From Oscheius sp. JU75 (taxonomy: Eukaryota > Nematoda > Chromadorea > Rhabditida > Rhabditidae), in contig JASJZC010000006.1 of assembly GCA_037178855.1 (NCBI GenBank), positions 7,396,001 through 7,460,000 of the forward strand: a DNA stretch of 64,000 nucleotides, given 5' to 3'. Of the stretch, positions 1-15,370 are shown piece after piece (within the stretch, counting starts at the first letter, position 1; each line of letters begins with the position of its first letter). A program made the position numbers and the translations under genes. Under the pieces are notes generated by a model, which had not been told where the DNA came from, did no database searches, and was given only the letters and a program-made list of their open reading frames with translations.

Positions 1-280
1 TACATTCTGCAGCATCTGAGGGATGGAAAGAAGATGGTCTTGCCAGAAGATCTCTTCATCTTGCGACAGCTTTTGGTACTCGATCTTGTGCTGGTTTGCA
101 AATCAAAATGTTCAGAGAGAATCTGAGTTCTTTGGTCTGGAGACACTGCGTCGTCAGGTCATGGACCAGCTCCGATTCGAGGAGAAGAAGCGCGATGATA
201 CAGAAGACTCGATGAACTCATTGAGGAACACAGTCAGCCAGATCTCGCAGTCGCTCTACTACAATGGATTCAAGCGATAG
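1..280 (+). CDS. KCTD-like BTB/POZ domain protein, C-terminal part
   Basis: The 3' end of a gene entering from the left edge. The first exon reads ILQHLRDGKKMVLPED, typical of the BTB/T1 tetramerisation domain of KCTD proteins (often Cullin-3 adaptors). It is spliced over a 40-bp intron (76-115, GT..TTCAG) to RESEFFGLETLRRQV, the KCTD signature in which a short helix (usually EAxFFGLxxL) follows the domain core. The protein ends about 45 residues later in a charged, coiled-coil-like tail (EEKKRDDTEDS) with stop TAG at 278-280. The N-terminal BTB half lies outside the window. The next gene, on the opposite strand, stops only 11 bp away, so the two 3' UTRs must overlap. Family assignment rests on the BTB motifs; the partner protein is unknown. 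Confidence 0.7.
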
Positions 281-291
281 ACAAATACACA

Positions 292-2672
292 CTATTTATT
301 AAAATTTGCTAGTAGAGGAGAATACTCATCCAAGGTCGCTGTCGACAGTTTTGTAGTAGCTCGAGATCTGGCTGTTGGAGCTCTCGACCTCACACAGTAG
401 TCAAAATCTTCGATAATGTCGCAGACACGCCTACCCGTTGTCTCTGGGAGGTTTCTAAACTCGAATGACTTGTGAAAGTAGACCACAGACCTGTAAATGT
501 AGAAGTAAAGTGGTGGAAGAGAGACTGCGGAGAGAATATAGATGCTGGGAGGGAAGGTGGACGAACTCATTGGGAGCAGGACTACAACGGGAATCATTGT
601 GACTGACGGAATGAGATTGCAAAGCTGAAAGAACATTATCACTTTGTTCCTCTCACTCCTTCATTCTCTCATCTTGTCCTCTTTCTTTATAAATCTGTTA
701 AATCGTCCTGCCACGCTGACGCACTTCCCCCTGTCTGTCACCGTGTTACTTTTTATCGTCCTGTCATCCCCGTATTGTATCTCCTTCCTCATTATCGGCA
801 GTTTATCCGACTCCTTCAGAAAACGGAACAACATACCTGACTCACAGCTACTCGAGCATTTAGAGGTGTCAGTTCGCAAACAAAAAGACTGGCCATGGAG
901 ATGACTCCCATGGAACCGACTAGCGAACTTAAAAAATCGTTGAGGATAGCTACAAATGAATATCTGTTAGTGCGAAAAACAACCCAAAACCTATTGTCCT
1001 TGTTGTTGCCGACACCTCTGCGAACCAGACAAGACAAAGACCAAAGGTCATCAGGACTGTTTTGAGGCAGAGAATAGCAAGTGCGGTGAAGACGATCGGT
1101 CTTCGTCCAAATCGTTCGATGACTAGCGAGATGGGAATCGAGAGAGGAATAGAAATGACCCGAGATATACTGTTCAGTGTCAACGCCTAAAGTTGTTTTT
1201 GGATTTAAATGAGTGGTGAATCGGACTGTTTCGTTGGAGAGGCCCATAATCATCTGGATCACGGTACTGTACATCAACTCGCTGGCGTAAGGAGACAAGT
1301 TGATAGCGAAATATAGGGCAAGAATAACGTAAATACTCTGAAAAGTCTACTAATGAAAGAAAGAGATTACTCTCACTTTTCTAATGGTCTCGTTCTGCCA
1401 GGCATCTTTCCATGACATTGTAGGGATGTTGTTTTGAATTATTTCTCTCTCGTAAGAGTCGAGAATTCTTTCTGAACAAGTGTATACCATGAACTCTACA
1501 ATGAAAGCCCAACCTGTCTCTTCACTCTCTCCTTGGTAATAGATTAAGGCCTTTCTGGCCTCTTCTCTTTTCCCAATAGCCACTAGCCGTTTTGGAGTCT
1601 CTGGTATCCAAAAGAGATAACAAGCCGAAAGTATGTTCAGTAGCAGAGCAATCGACCCGAACTGCCACCAGTTTTCCTCCGTTCCGATGATACTTGGTCT
1701 AGCAAGAGTAGTGGCAACAACTGCTCCGGCCACATCGGCCAACGCTTGAAGAATTGTGACAAACCCTGGAATAGTCTGTTGGTCGAGAGAACGAAGATAG
1801 AGAAGTGCAAAAAAAGAAGTTGATAAGGCGAACCTCTAATATGGTCTGGAGTGCATTCGATAATGAAAAGAGTCGTCGCGAAGAATTTGATCTCGAAGCT
1901 GATCATTGTGAAAAAGAAGGAGGCGATGAAACATTCGAAGGAGGGCAAGAGCGTCGAGAGAAGAGTCAAAATGGATCCAACTATGAGCAGCACGAATCTG
2001 GAGCGGGGCTTATCTGTGCACTCTTATCGGCCAACGAAGCAAGTAAAAAAAATATCAGTCGTCTCCCATCAAAATCAAAAAAAGGTAAAAGTAAAGTTTC
2101 TATCCGAATCAACGGCAGAATTCCTTTAGGAACTCTGTGAGTCAAGTTCCTGCGAAGTCTTGCGACGCCGACCGTTGCGGAGCCTTCCCGAGGGGCCAGG
2201 TCGAAGGGCATTACGTTCTAAAGATGCCCAAACTTTTCTGGGAACGTCTTCACGTTGGTAGCAAGCTACTACCAATTTACCGACCTCGGGAGGATGGAGG
2301 CCTTGGTTGAGCCGCGGCGGGGATCGGAAATGAAAAGCCTACCTCAAATGGATAGCCACAAATCGCCTTCCGAATCTGTCCAACAACGGCGCAACCAGAA
2401 GAATTGCCGTCAATTCCCCCGCTTTAGCAGCTCCGGTGGAAAAGGACATAATGGTCGAAACTCTGAAGTTTCGTCAAACGTAGCCATGTAAAAACCTACC
2501 CAATAGGTGATAAATAAGACCCGTAATGCAGTGAAAACGACTCGTTGAACATATTAGCCATAGGTCCGGGCATATTTGTAAAAGTTGAATACTGTAATGC
2601 GACACCGACATTGCTCAGAATAAAAGCCAATAGCATTAGAAGAACATTTCGAGGAACCGAGGGAATAAGCAT
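292..2672 (-). CDS. GLUT-like major facilitator sugar transporter
   Basis: A multi-exon membrane transporter of the sugar porter family (MFS). Visible pieces in order are TM1 with MFNESFSLHYG (exon from 2672), a TM2-3 exon with the loop motif DRFGRR (near 2390), a TM3-4 exon ending CTPDHIRG (near 1830), the mid-loop IPETPKRLVAIGKREEA (near 1570), a second FGRRPIVF motif (near 1100), TM10 with CELTPLNAR (near 840) and the C-terminal signature LPETTGRRVCDIIED (near 400). Paired GRR motifs and PETxGR are diagnostic of GLUT/sugar porters. The chosen ATG (2672) lies about 25 bp after a CCTTTGCAG acceptor. I could not join the exons cleanly near 2100-2230 and near 950-1010, so either splicing is unusual there or the gene carries lesions. 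AATAAA overlaps the stop codon. The substrate cannot be told from sequence. Confidence 0.75.
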
Positions 2673-5119
<2,447 letters not shown>

Positions 5120-5787
5120 ACTATCTCTGTTATATGCTTGCGTAATAATAAACTGCTTAACAATGTTAAAAGTAAATGAATTATGAATCTGCAGCACCTC
5201 TTCTTCTGTCTGTATGATGAAAAACAGCGGCTTTTATTTGGAGATTTAACTTCCTGTCCGTCTGCTTCCTGAGCTTTTTTTCTGCGTCCTCCCAATAAGA
5301 TATTCTTGATGTCATTGAAGAAATATCATCGAACTGGTTAGGAGAGTGACAGAGACATATGTCGATGTTGTCTTGAACACACTACTTTCAACATACTTGA
5401 ACTTGGTTTCTCAAAGAGACTGTGCGCCACCAAACGAATTTAGTGTTTGCTAGCTGTAGTGTTTCTCGATGTCAATACTTCTACTCCGGTCTCTGCAAAA
5501 TATGCAATATGTAAGTGTTTCAGCTATTCTTACCAAAACGACCAGCTTTGTTCGTGGAAGGAGCTGTTCCGGAGACCTCTTTCGTCTAACTTTGTGTGTT
5601 TTTAGGCCAGCCAAACAAAAACAGTGCTTCCAGTTAGCTAAAAATTCTTCTTAGCCCTATTTCATTCACCTCTTTTGTGCGTTATGATGGGTTACAGCTC
5701 TAATTTCTGTTCCTGTTTTTCTTTCACATCAAACTGACTAATTCAAAGTCATGTTCATGGTTCAAACAGAGGACCTGATGCTTAGTT
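5120..5787. other. Intergenic, no gene seen
   Basis: Beta-tubulin 3' UTR with AATAAA near 5147, then AT-rich sequence with only short open frames and no recognisable motif. Possibly the promoter of the gene candidate that follows. Confidence 0.5.
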
Positions 5788-7160
5788 ATGTTCTGCAGAG
5801 TTATAGACTACATCATTTCTACAATTTTGCAGGACATAGCAAAGCTGGACAATGCCGTGACGACACTCTGTAAAAAAGTGGCTGATAATGTGTGTAGTCA
5901 GAGAACTTCAAACGGGAGGAGACGCCATTCAGTACAGCAAAAAGTACTTGTTTTCCGATCCAAAACGCTTCAGTTTAGAAACCCGATGACGATCTGATCG
6001 GATACGGGATGAACATTACGCAGTCGCATTCGAGAAAAGAAGTAGCGGAAATAACTGACAAGGGAATTTTTTCACTAATCGTCACTTTAGGAAATCGGTC
6101 AGACTCTACTGCACTGTGTTCCCACTTATGCCAAACTGCAGCCTTATCACTTCACGCTAGAGAGAAACATTACAAAAAGGTGTGGAATATCGTCACGAAT
6201 ATCACAGAAGCCCTGAAATCGGTATATGCGATTGAAAACGGTAGAGGCTATTTACTTCCAAAATATGCGTCTTGCAGCAGATCAAACGAGTCATCCGTGA
6301 GGGCAATTGGCGATGGGAACAAGCTGCAAAAGTATATTCGCCTTGTCAGATCGGGCGAAATCTTAGATATGGCGCATCCCAGGATCAAAATGGCATGGTA
6401 CCACCCGTAAATTCTGCGTCTACGTCCGTCTCTTGATCAGATATGTCAACAATGATGCCACCTCGAAACGTCTGAAGACAAAGTACTGCAAGCTGGATCT
6501 GCTTGCAAACAAGTTAGATTCACATTTTTTCATACAAAACATCATACTGTTTTAGCATGATGGAGTACGGGATCACTGGTATCCACGTCGACGATCCTTC
6601 CAAATCCGAAGCGGAATATCTCTTTGTTTGAGATCAAGAAGACTCTGAAATTTACCAACAGACAGGTTCTCCTCTATTTGGCTCGAGAGTACACTTTGCG
6701 ACGTTTGACACTGAGAACTTTTCGACTATCACTTTTTGCAGAAAGAGTTCAGATTCTGAGCATGGCCAACGAGCGTCTGCTCAATACCTTCTTTGTGAAA
6801 ATGCAGCGATTGAAAACTACGTCAAGTTTCGATATTGTTAAAAATGCAGGAGATATGGATAACTTTGTAGGTTTCGCGTATTTTTTAATATCAAAAGTCA
6901 CAATTAAGGAATCCGGCAATCGTTCCCTCGAACGTGTTTACCTAGTCGAAACTGTTATTCTCTTCATCATAAAGCTCGATTTCGACTGGATTCCCGCAAC
7001 AAAGTTTAAAAAATACATTAGTTCTACATTCATTTCTTACTAGAAACTCGGTTCCAGGTCGGGTCGGATGGAAGAAGGGAACTCGGCCCTCGTTTCAAAA
7101 GAAGAAAAAAAAAACGCCTCAGGGAGAGCTGCTAAGGGGGAGGCGAAGAGCAAGAAGCAG
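5788..7160 (+). pseudogene. Unrecognised gene candidate, probably broken
   Basis: Several coding-looking stretches lie in order on the plus strand: DIAKLDNAVTTLCKKVADN (5834 on), MNITQSHSRKEVAEITDKG (6009 on), RKFCVYVRLLIRYVNND (6405 on), MMEYGITGIHVDDPSKSEAEYLF (6556 on, spliced in after a TTTTAG acceptor) and EIKKTLKFTNRQ (6629 on), followed by ILSMANERLLNTFF. Residues alternate like helical coiled-coil protein and splice-like sites sit between some blocks. Between EAEYLF and EIKK the frame shifts without a plausible intron (a few extra bases near 6623), and other joins also fail. I do not recognise the family. The Tc1 element lies only about 200 bp beyond. It could be a decayed gene, or a real gene whose exons I misjoined. 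Confidence 0.3.
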
Positions 7161-7362
7161 CGATGTTATCAGTAGGTTGCTGCCTGTTGTTGTCTATTTC
7201 ATATTGTTACACGCTCTTTGCCTGTTTTTGCTATAAATCCTTTTCTTCAGTTTCAAATGTCACGAAGTCTTTTCGGGGAGATGGTTTTGATAGTGGTTTT
7301 TTTGGATCATCCCCGTCGTCCAAACATGCGAAGAGCCGATAGTTAGAGCAAGTTCCCAAGTA
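7161..7362. other. Left flank of the Tc1 insertion
   Basis: Short non-coding stretch between the broken gene candidate and the transposon. No motif recognised beyond the TA target dinucleotide at 7361. Confidence 0.5.
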
Positions 7363-7566
7363 CAGTGCGCGTCAAAAATATAGGGACACCCCCCTAAAAT
7401 CGCGATAGCGGGCGCGCTTCACACTTTTAGACTTCGGGAGTACTTTCATCGTTTTTCTCGTGTAGTAAAACCCTTAAAGCCATCTTTTCGGAAGGAATGG
7501 CTTAAAAATGCGAATGTGATACCGTGGTCAGTGGAAAACGCCCGCGTCATAAATATAGGGACACCT
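7363..7566 (+). repeat. Left terminal inverted repeat of the Tc1 element
   Basis: About 204 bp, matching the reverse complement of 8758-8959 with a handful of differences. Putative transposase-binding direct repeats sit at about 7368-7390 (outer) and 7543-7565 (inner). Confidence 0.93.
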
Positions 7567-7621
7567 TAGAAAATCAACAATTTATTGTGAAATTTCACAA
7601 ACAACATGTAGTTAACTATGC

Positions 7622-8648
7622 TCAATAACGAGTAGGACCTCCGTGACTGGCAATGACATCCATAAGACGATTGGGCATACTGCTTATCAAATTCTGGATC
7701 ACTGTAGGCGTGATCTCATCCCAGGCTTTGAGGATAGCCTTTTTCAGCTGGTCAGGGGCTTGGAATTGGCGGCCATTCTTGTAGATCTTGCGCACAAGGA
7801 TCCCCCACAAGTTTTCCATTGGATTGAGGTCGGGGCTGCAGGATGGCCAGTCCAGAACGGTAATATTATTGGACTTGAACCAGGCGCGAGTACTGCTGCA
7901 TGCATGAATGCTGGCGTTGTCTTGCTGATAAATCAGTCCACGACCCGGGTTCGCTTGGAGAAAAGAGATCAAATGATCCTCCAAAACGTCCTGATAATCC
8001 TTCGCATTCATTCGACAGGTGATGAAGGCAATATTCAGCGGTCCGAGACTGCAGAATCCCGCCCAAACCATGCATGATCCACCTCCAAAGTTTCGTCGAG
8101 AGAAATACTTTGGCTCTTTGCGCAGATCACGCCAGTAATGAGTGAAACCGTCTGGGCCATCATAGTTGAACTTCTTCTCATCGGAAAATATGACCTAGAG
8201 CAAAAAAAAAATCAGCGGAAACAAAAATACTAACCTTGTCCCAATCGAGATTCATGTTAGCACGGGCGAAGGCAACTCTGGCCTGCTTGTGCTGGGGTTT
8301 TTGCATCGGGGCTTTCTTCATTTGCTGTCGAACGATGTTGTCATTTCTGTGGATGGCTCGGAGAATTGTCGACTTCGATGCAGTCGTTGAAATCTCAGCG
8401 CGAACCTGATTTGCCGAGATCGTGGTGTTGGAAACCAAGCGACGAATGTGGTTTTCGTCTCTCGGAGTCAGCACACGCGGTCGTCCTGTACTGAATTTGT
8501 CGCAGCGGCGTCCGTTCTTGAAAAACTGGCTAATACAGTTCACAGATCTCTTCAATTGTTTGGCAATTTGACGAAGACTGTGACCAGCATCACGTAGAGC
8601 ACTTACTTGGCCTTGTTCAATCTCCGAAAGTCGTTTGGCATGAGGCAT
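7622..8648 (-). CDS. Tc1-like transposase (DD34E)
   Basis: Two exons, 8648-8235 and 8194-7622, separated by a 40-bp GT-AG intron, encode 328 residues, close to the 340 or so of Tc1 transposases. The N-terminal half is a paired-type helix-turn-helix domain (MPHAKRLSEIEQGQV...LRQIAKQLKRSVNCI) followed by a GRPRVLTPRDE linker, the AT-hook-like GRPR box. The catalytic domain shows the first Asp in VIFSDEKKF, the second Asp in IYQQDNASIH and the Glu in NPMENLW, exactly 34 residues after the second Asp. No stop or frameshift is visible. It cuts and pastes DNA at TA sites using the flanking repeats. A small intron in the transposase is common in nematode elements. Confidence 0.95.
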
Positions 8649-8757
8649 TTCTAGAATATTGTTAACCAGTCGTCTTCAACTATAAGGGAATACGATAAAA
8701 ATGTGAAGAAAGAACGGAAAACACAAGCAATTTCAAAGGAAATCTAGAATATTTGAA

Positions 8758-8959
8758 GATGTCCCTATATTTATGACGCGGGCGTTTTCCACTGACCACG
8801 GTATCACATTCGCATTTTTGAGCCATTCCTTCCGAAAGGATGGCTTTAAGGGTTTTAGAACACGAGAAAAACGATGGAAGTACTCCCAAAGCCTAAAAGT
8901 GTGAAGCGCGCCCGCTATCGCGATTTTAGGGGGTGTCCCTATATTTTTGACGCGCACTG
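8758..8959 (-). repeat. Right terminal inverted repeat of the Tc1 element
   Basis: Partner of the left repeat. The inner motif is near 8758-8781 and the outer one near 8932-8955. One visible difference from the left arm is GATGTCCC against GGTGTCCC at the inner site. Confidence 0.93.
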
Positions 8960-9093
8960 TAGCAGTGTTACAGTGGGTGCTACCACTCTCCCCATTTCCT
9001 AACTTGGCTGGTCTGTTCGCGGCGTTCTTTTTGCGTCAGCCAGAGGATTTCCATTTGCGAGTGACTGGGCAGAGTCAGTCGACCCGGCAATCG

Positions 9094-11846
9094 ATGACAG
9101 TCACCTACAGTTCCTCGGCTTCCACCAGTCGACCGTGGACATTTATCAAACTTCTTTTTCGGTATTTTGACAGATTTCTCGGAAACAATTGCCAGATGGA
9201 AAGGATCAGTTTGGAAGCATGTCTGGATCCAGTATCTAGTCTGGCTTGGTCTCTACGCCTGCTGTTCGACTCTGTACCGCTTTATCTTGAATGAAGGGCA
9301 ACAAAAGTATAGCAATCTCGAGATATCAAGAGACTTTCTAGAGTATTCGAAGAGCTGGTCAAGTACATGAACTCAAGACTCGGATACATACCGCTCGATC
9401 TGGTATATTCACATCTCTATTCTCCTGAAGGTCATTGCAGATGTTGGGATTCTTTGTTGCCGGAGTCCTCTTTCGATTCTGGTACTTATACAACATTATC
9501 GGATGGATGGATAAGTTCGTCTTTCTCCTTTCTCTTAGAATTGATCAAGAATAAAAAAAGTGTTCCCAGCTGACTCGGAAAGACTGCCAAATGAGGGAAA
9601 TTTTCAGTATTGGTCTAATGACAGCTCTTTACGTAAGAGGAACAACCGAGAGAGCACGACAATACCGTCGCAACATTGTTCGGTACTGTCAACTGACGCA
9701 GGTACAAACTCTTTAAAAACAACCAGTGTTTCCGGGAAAAAAGGTCCTAGTCTTCCGAGACCTTTCAATGCGATGTCGAAAACGATTTCCGACGCTGGAT
9801 ACCGTGGCAGCTGCAGGTGCTATTATGTGGGTGAAAACAAGGTAAACTTCAGGTTTCATGATGCCTCACGAGAAGGCCAACTTCGATGACATTCAGTACA
9901 ATTACAACAAGTATTTTCTGCCTTTCAATTGGGCTTGGGCTCTGATTTACCGAGCACGACAAGAGGGTCTGATCGAGGGCGATTACTACGTGACTGTCCT
10001 TTCGGAGGAAGTCAGAAAGGTTAGTCTGCTTTTCGAATATCGCGATGCTTTCTCCGCTCAACTGCTAGAACTTCGATAGCAGGTTGTTCACATCACATAA
10101 GTTAACAAGAAAGAAGTAGCGGTCTGTAATAGTTGAAAATTATGGTTATGAAGACCCTAAACCCTGAATATTTTCATACGTAGATGGCGCAAGGGTATGA
10201 AGCTAAATTATATAACAAGCAGAAGACCTCGAGGAAGCGATGAAGAGATGTACTCCTCCAAGACGGTGTACGAAATACTGATAGCAGTATTCCAGTTCAT
10301 AATCATGGTTAAAACAAGGATCTGAGCTCTGGTGACTGCTAACACGAAAAGAGGGGCGTTACTATCCTTTTTCTACCGTTCCGCGATTTAAATCGAGACA
10401 AAGGCTATATTGAGAGATGTTCCTCAAGACTGACAGCCATGGCGCAGTGGTAAAGCGCTGTAATGAAGTTCAAAATGGAAGTCGGTGGTTCAAGGAAGAA
10501 ACTTTTTTTTATGATGGCTAAGACTGTCATATCTAGTTATATACTATCTTCCTCATCATTCAGAGCTTCTTTTTTTGTTTATTTTGTTGCTTCTATAACA
10601 AGAACAGTTCTCCTTGATGTCCTCCGCTAGCCGCTTTGGAGAACGCAAAGTCATGCAAAAAATGCAAAGTTTTCTAACCGAAAAGACTTTTTTTTACTAA
10701 TCCTAGATCAGGCCGAACAATATTTCTTCCATGGCAAAGTTTATGTACATGTATCCCTATTTCAGTTCCGCACCGATTTGGCTTGGTTGTGCAACTACGA
10801 CTGGGTTCCTTTGCCGATGGTAAGCGTCAATCGGAATCTCGTTCAATTTGAAACAGATCTACCCGACCATTGTATGTCTGGCTGTGCACATGTACTTCAT
10901 GGTCTGTGTTGTAGCCAGACAGTTCATTGCGGCTCCTGGTTCCAAAACAATCTCACAGGTTTGCTATGGTGCCAATCAGTAAGATCCTAAGCTCACTGTC
11001 AGATAGACCTGGTCTTCCCCTTCATGACAAGCATCCAGTTTGTTCTCTACATGGGATGGCTCAAAGTGTCGGAAACTCTTCTGAACCCGTGGGGATTGGA
11101 TGATGACGACTTCGAGACTAACATACTGATTGACAGAAACTTTGCTGTAGCTCTTTTATATCTGACAAGAGGACAAAAACCTTTGAGGTGGCATTGAAAA
11201 TTGTGGATGACGGCTACGGGAAGACACCGGAACTGGAGAAAGACATCTTCTGGGACGACCAATGGATTCCACTGTACTCCGAAGAGAGTGCCGGAGACAG
11301 GAAATATCGCAGGAGAGCTCCCTCTCTAGCTCACATACAGTAGCCAATTGTGATTGCTAATCTTTTATAAATACAGACTCGACCCATCCATCCAGCAGAT
11401 AAAAATGGTCTCGAGACGAGGAAGCTCTCTCAAGGAGAGGATAGTTCCAGTACAGCCGTGGGTTCATAGCGAAGAGAGACCAATTCTTTTTCAGGGGAGA
11501 TACGAGACCTTCGAAACGAGGAAGCTCGATGAAAGAGAGATGGGATGAGGACGAGGAGAAAATAGTTTCGGGCTCTTTCTTGAAAAGACCTTCCTCGTTG
11601 GTTGGACTGGCTTTGGGACGAAGATTCGTGAGTTTCAAGTCTTGAAAACAGAAACGTTACAGAGTCTGTCTGCTCCAACCACTCCTAGTCGAATCCCCTC
11701 TTTTGTCGTAACTCCTCTCGACAATATTGGAGAAGAGGATCAGAAAATTGGTATGCTGTACGAAGCTAGACAAATCTCATTTTCTAGCAATGGAAGCTGT
11801 GAACACTGTTCCAAAACAAAAAGAGGAAAAGAAGAAGATTCAATGA
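9094..11846 (+). CDS. Bestrophin (calcium-activated anion channel)
   Basis: Bestrophins are pentameric Ca2+-gated chloride channels of the plasma membrane. The protein starts MTVTYSS, then has the conserved RWKGSVWKHVW before TM1 and the core block FPFNWAWALIYRARQEG, although the first residues of that block here read FLPFNWAW. The cytosolic acidic Ca2+-clasp sequence LDDDDFETN is followed by LIDRNFA, and DIFWDDQWIPLYSEESA ends the conserved region. At least ten exons can be joined, for example 9094-9132, 9179-9310 and 9345-9407, mostly over 35-50-bp introns, except one of 746 bp (10020-10765). The C-terminal tail is serine/arginine-rich with a duplicated RRGSSLKER / KRGSSMKER motif; its last junctions are uncertain, and TGA 11844-11846 is the likely stop. 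A Tc1 copy lies in its promoter region. Confidence 0.93.
10432..10500 (+). other. tRNA-like sequence with Pol III A and B boxes (pseudogene or SINE)
   Basis: Within the large bestrophin intron, TGGCGCAGTGG (10440-10450) matches the tRNA A box and GGTTCAAGG (10487-10495) the B box, at tRNA-like spacing. The flanking bases do not form an acceptor stem and the anticodon arm is not paired, so it is not a functional tRNA. It could be a decayed tRNA or the head of a tRNA-derived SINE; a run of T follows at 10503. Confidence 0.45.
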
Positions 11847-11957
11847 TACTTATAGTACTTTCGAATAGTTGGCATCCGATACACACAGAGGCGGAGGGCA
11901 ATTGAAAATAGATTAGTAACCTGAATAAAAAAAAGTAAGAAGCACCAGTCTTATAGA

Positions 11958-12338
11958 ATGCAGGCTTTGGTTGTCACAAGTGTTGCCATAGTTGTCTTTT
12001 GTTTCCCCGCCATTCTTTTCCAACTCCATCTAACTTACTCACCAGCTGACTACCTCGCACTCGAAGTTTTTCGTCATCCTCTTCTCCTTTACAATTTTGC
12101 CCTTTCTCTGGAAGCTTCCAATCTGAACTACGTGCGACTCTGTGTCTATACTATTCGGCCAGCATGGTTTCTCTCATTCCATTTTTCCTTGCGCAGATCA
12201 TCACATATCCTTTTTTCGACGCCCATATGGCTTCCCTATTTTATCTGTCAAAAACACTTTCCAGGGCATTCCTTTTTTCTTGAGCGCGAAGTCTGCAATT
12301 TGTCTACATTTTGCTTTGTTTCCGCTTGTTGTCTCTAA
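11958..12338 (+). CDS. Hydrophobic open frame, unrecognised
   Basis: A 126-codon open frame begins MQALVVTSVAIVVFCFPAIL, which looks like a signal anchor. A second hydrophobic frame (VSLIPFFLAQIITYPFF) overlaps it after a possible GCGCAG acceptor at about 12195. I cannot join these into a convincing protein and recognise no family. It might be a small membrane protein or chance in T-rich sequence. Confidence 0.25.
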   Translation: MQALVVTSVAIVVFCFPAILFQLHLTYSPADYLALEVFRHPLLLYNFALSLEASNLNYVRLCVYTIRPAWFLSFHFSLRRSSHILFSTPIWLPYFICQKHFPGHSFFLEREVCNLSTFCFVSACCL

Positions 12339-12923
12339 TCCTTGGGGCTCCTTTTGTGTGCAACGGAAATGGCCGAGGGTCACTCATGCTCACTCTTTCT
12401 GGGTCACTCGTGCTTAATGTCTTTACGACTCCTCGTATCGTTTAACTCCCCTCAACCAAAGTTTCTATTCTACTCCTTTCGAACAGCTGGTAAGTATTTT
12501 TCACAGATTGTACATTGGATGTGCTGCGCGCAATAACTTTAACCTTATCAATTTGAAACTTTTATGCTACTGTAGCAGCCCAGACAAGAGGTGACAAGCC
12601 GCCTAAAGGCTGTTTCAACGCCAACTCTCTTGTTCTACTATGTGGGCTTTTTGCTCGTGGTGACGCACGAACGAACAGACGGACACCATTGCACTTTAGC
12701 AGTAGCGAGATTATTACAAACAAGTATACATTATACCTTTATGAGAAACGACTCACGAGATGTATAAATATCATTTGATACATTCCATATTTTGCTTGTT
12801 CTACCAGTTCTTTGGTACAGATGAATGGCAAGTTTTGGTTGGTTTAAATGAGCATATCAAGAGAAGGTCGGGAAGGCACAAAGAGTAGGGAAAGATCACA
12901 GTGGAGGGTGGACAAGTACAGTG
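12339..12923. other. Intergenic, no gene seen
   Basis: Downstream of the hydrophobic frame and beyond the 3' end of the MST kinase gene (minus strand). T-rich with short frames only. Confidence 0.5.
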
Positions 12924-15145
<2,222 letters not shown>

Positions 15146-15370
15146 CTAAAATTGTCTCTCAACTGGTAATCTTCAAAAAAAAAGAGAACGAGGAGAAGGA
15201 AGAGGTCTTCCTGATCCGAATCTCGTGTTCGCCTGTTCTTTCTCTTGCACTTCTAGTGCGTCGCGTTTGCGTCGCGTACGCAGAGAGTTCAACTTGTTAT
15301 TTTCGCCTATACTTCCTTATTAATTACTTCTCTATTTCAATTAGTCAGAAATAGTCCAAATTCAAAGAGA

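Larger units (their letters stand above)
7363..8959 (-). mobile_element. Complete Tc1-family transposon
   Basis: A 1,597-bp DNA transposon flanked by TA on both sides (7361-7362 and 8960-8961), the expected Tc1/mariner target duplication. Both ends start CAGTGCGCGTCAAAAATATA. The terminal inverted repeats are about 200 bp and nearly identical, and each carries the motif GCGTCAWAAATATAGGGACA twice, at its outer and inner end. That is the IR/DR arrangement known from Tc1-like elements such as Sleeping Beauty, where the transposase binds two sites per end. Between the repeats is one transposase gene on the minus strand without visible lesions. The element sits 135 bp upstream of the bestrophin start codon. 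Confidence 0.95.

Noticed and set aside
10432-10500. Functional tRNA gene
   Set aside because: A and B boxes are present but acceptor and anticodon stems do not pair.
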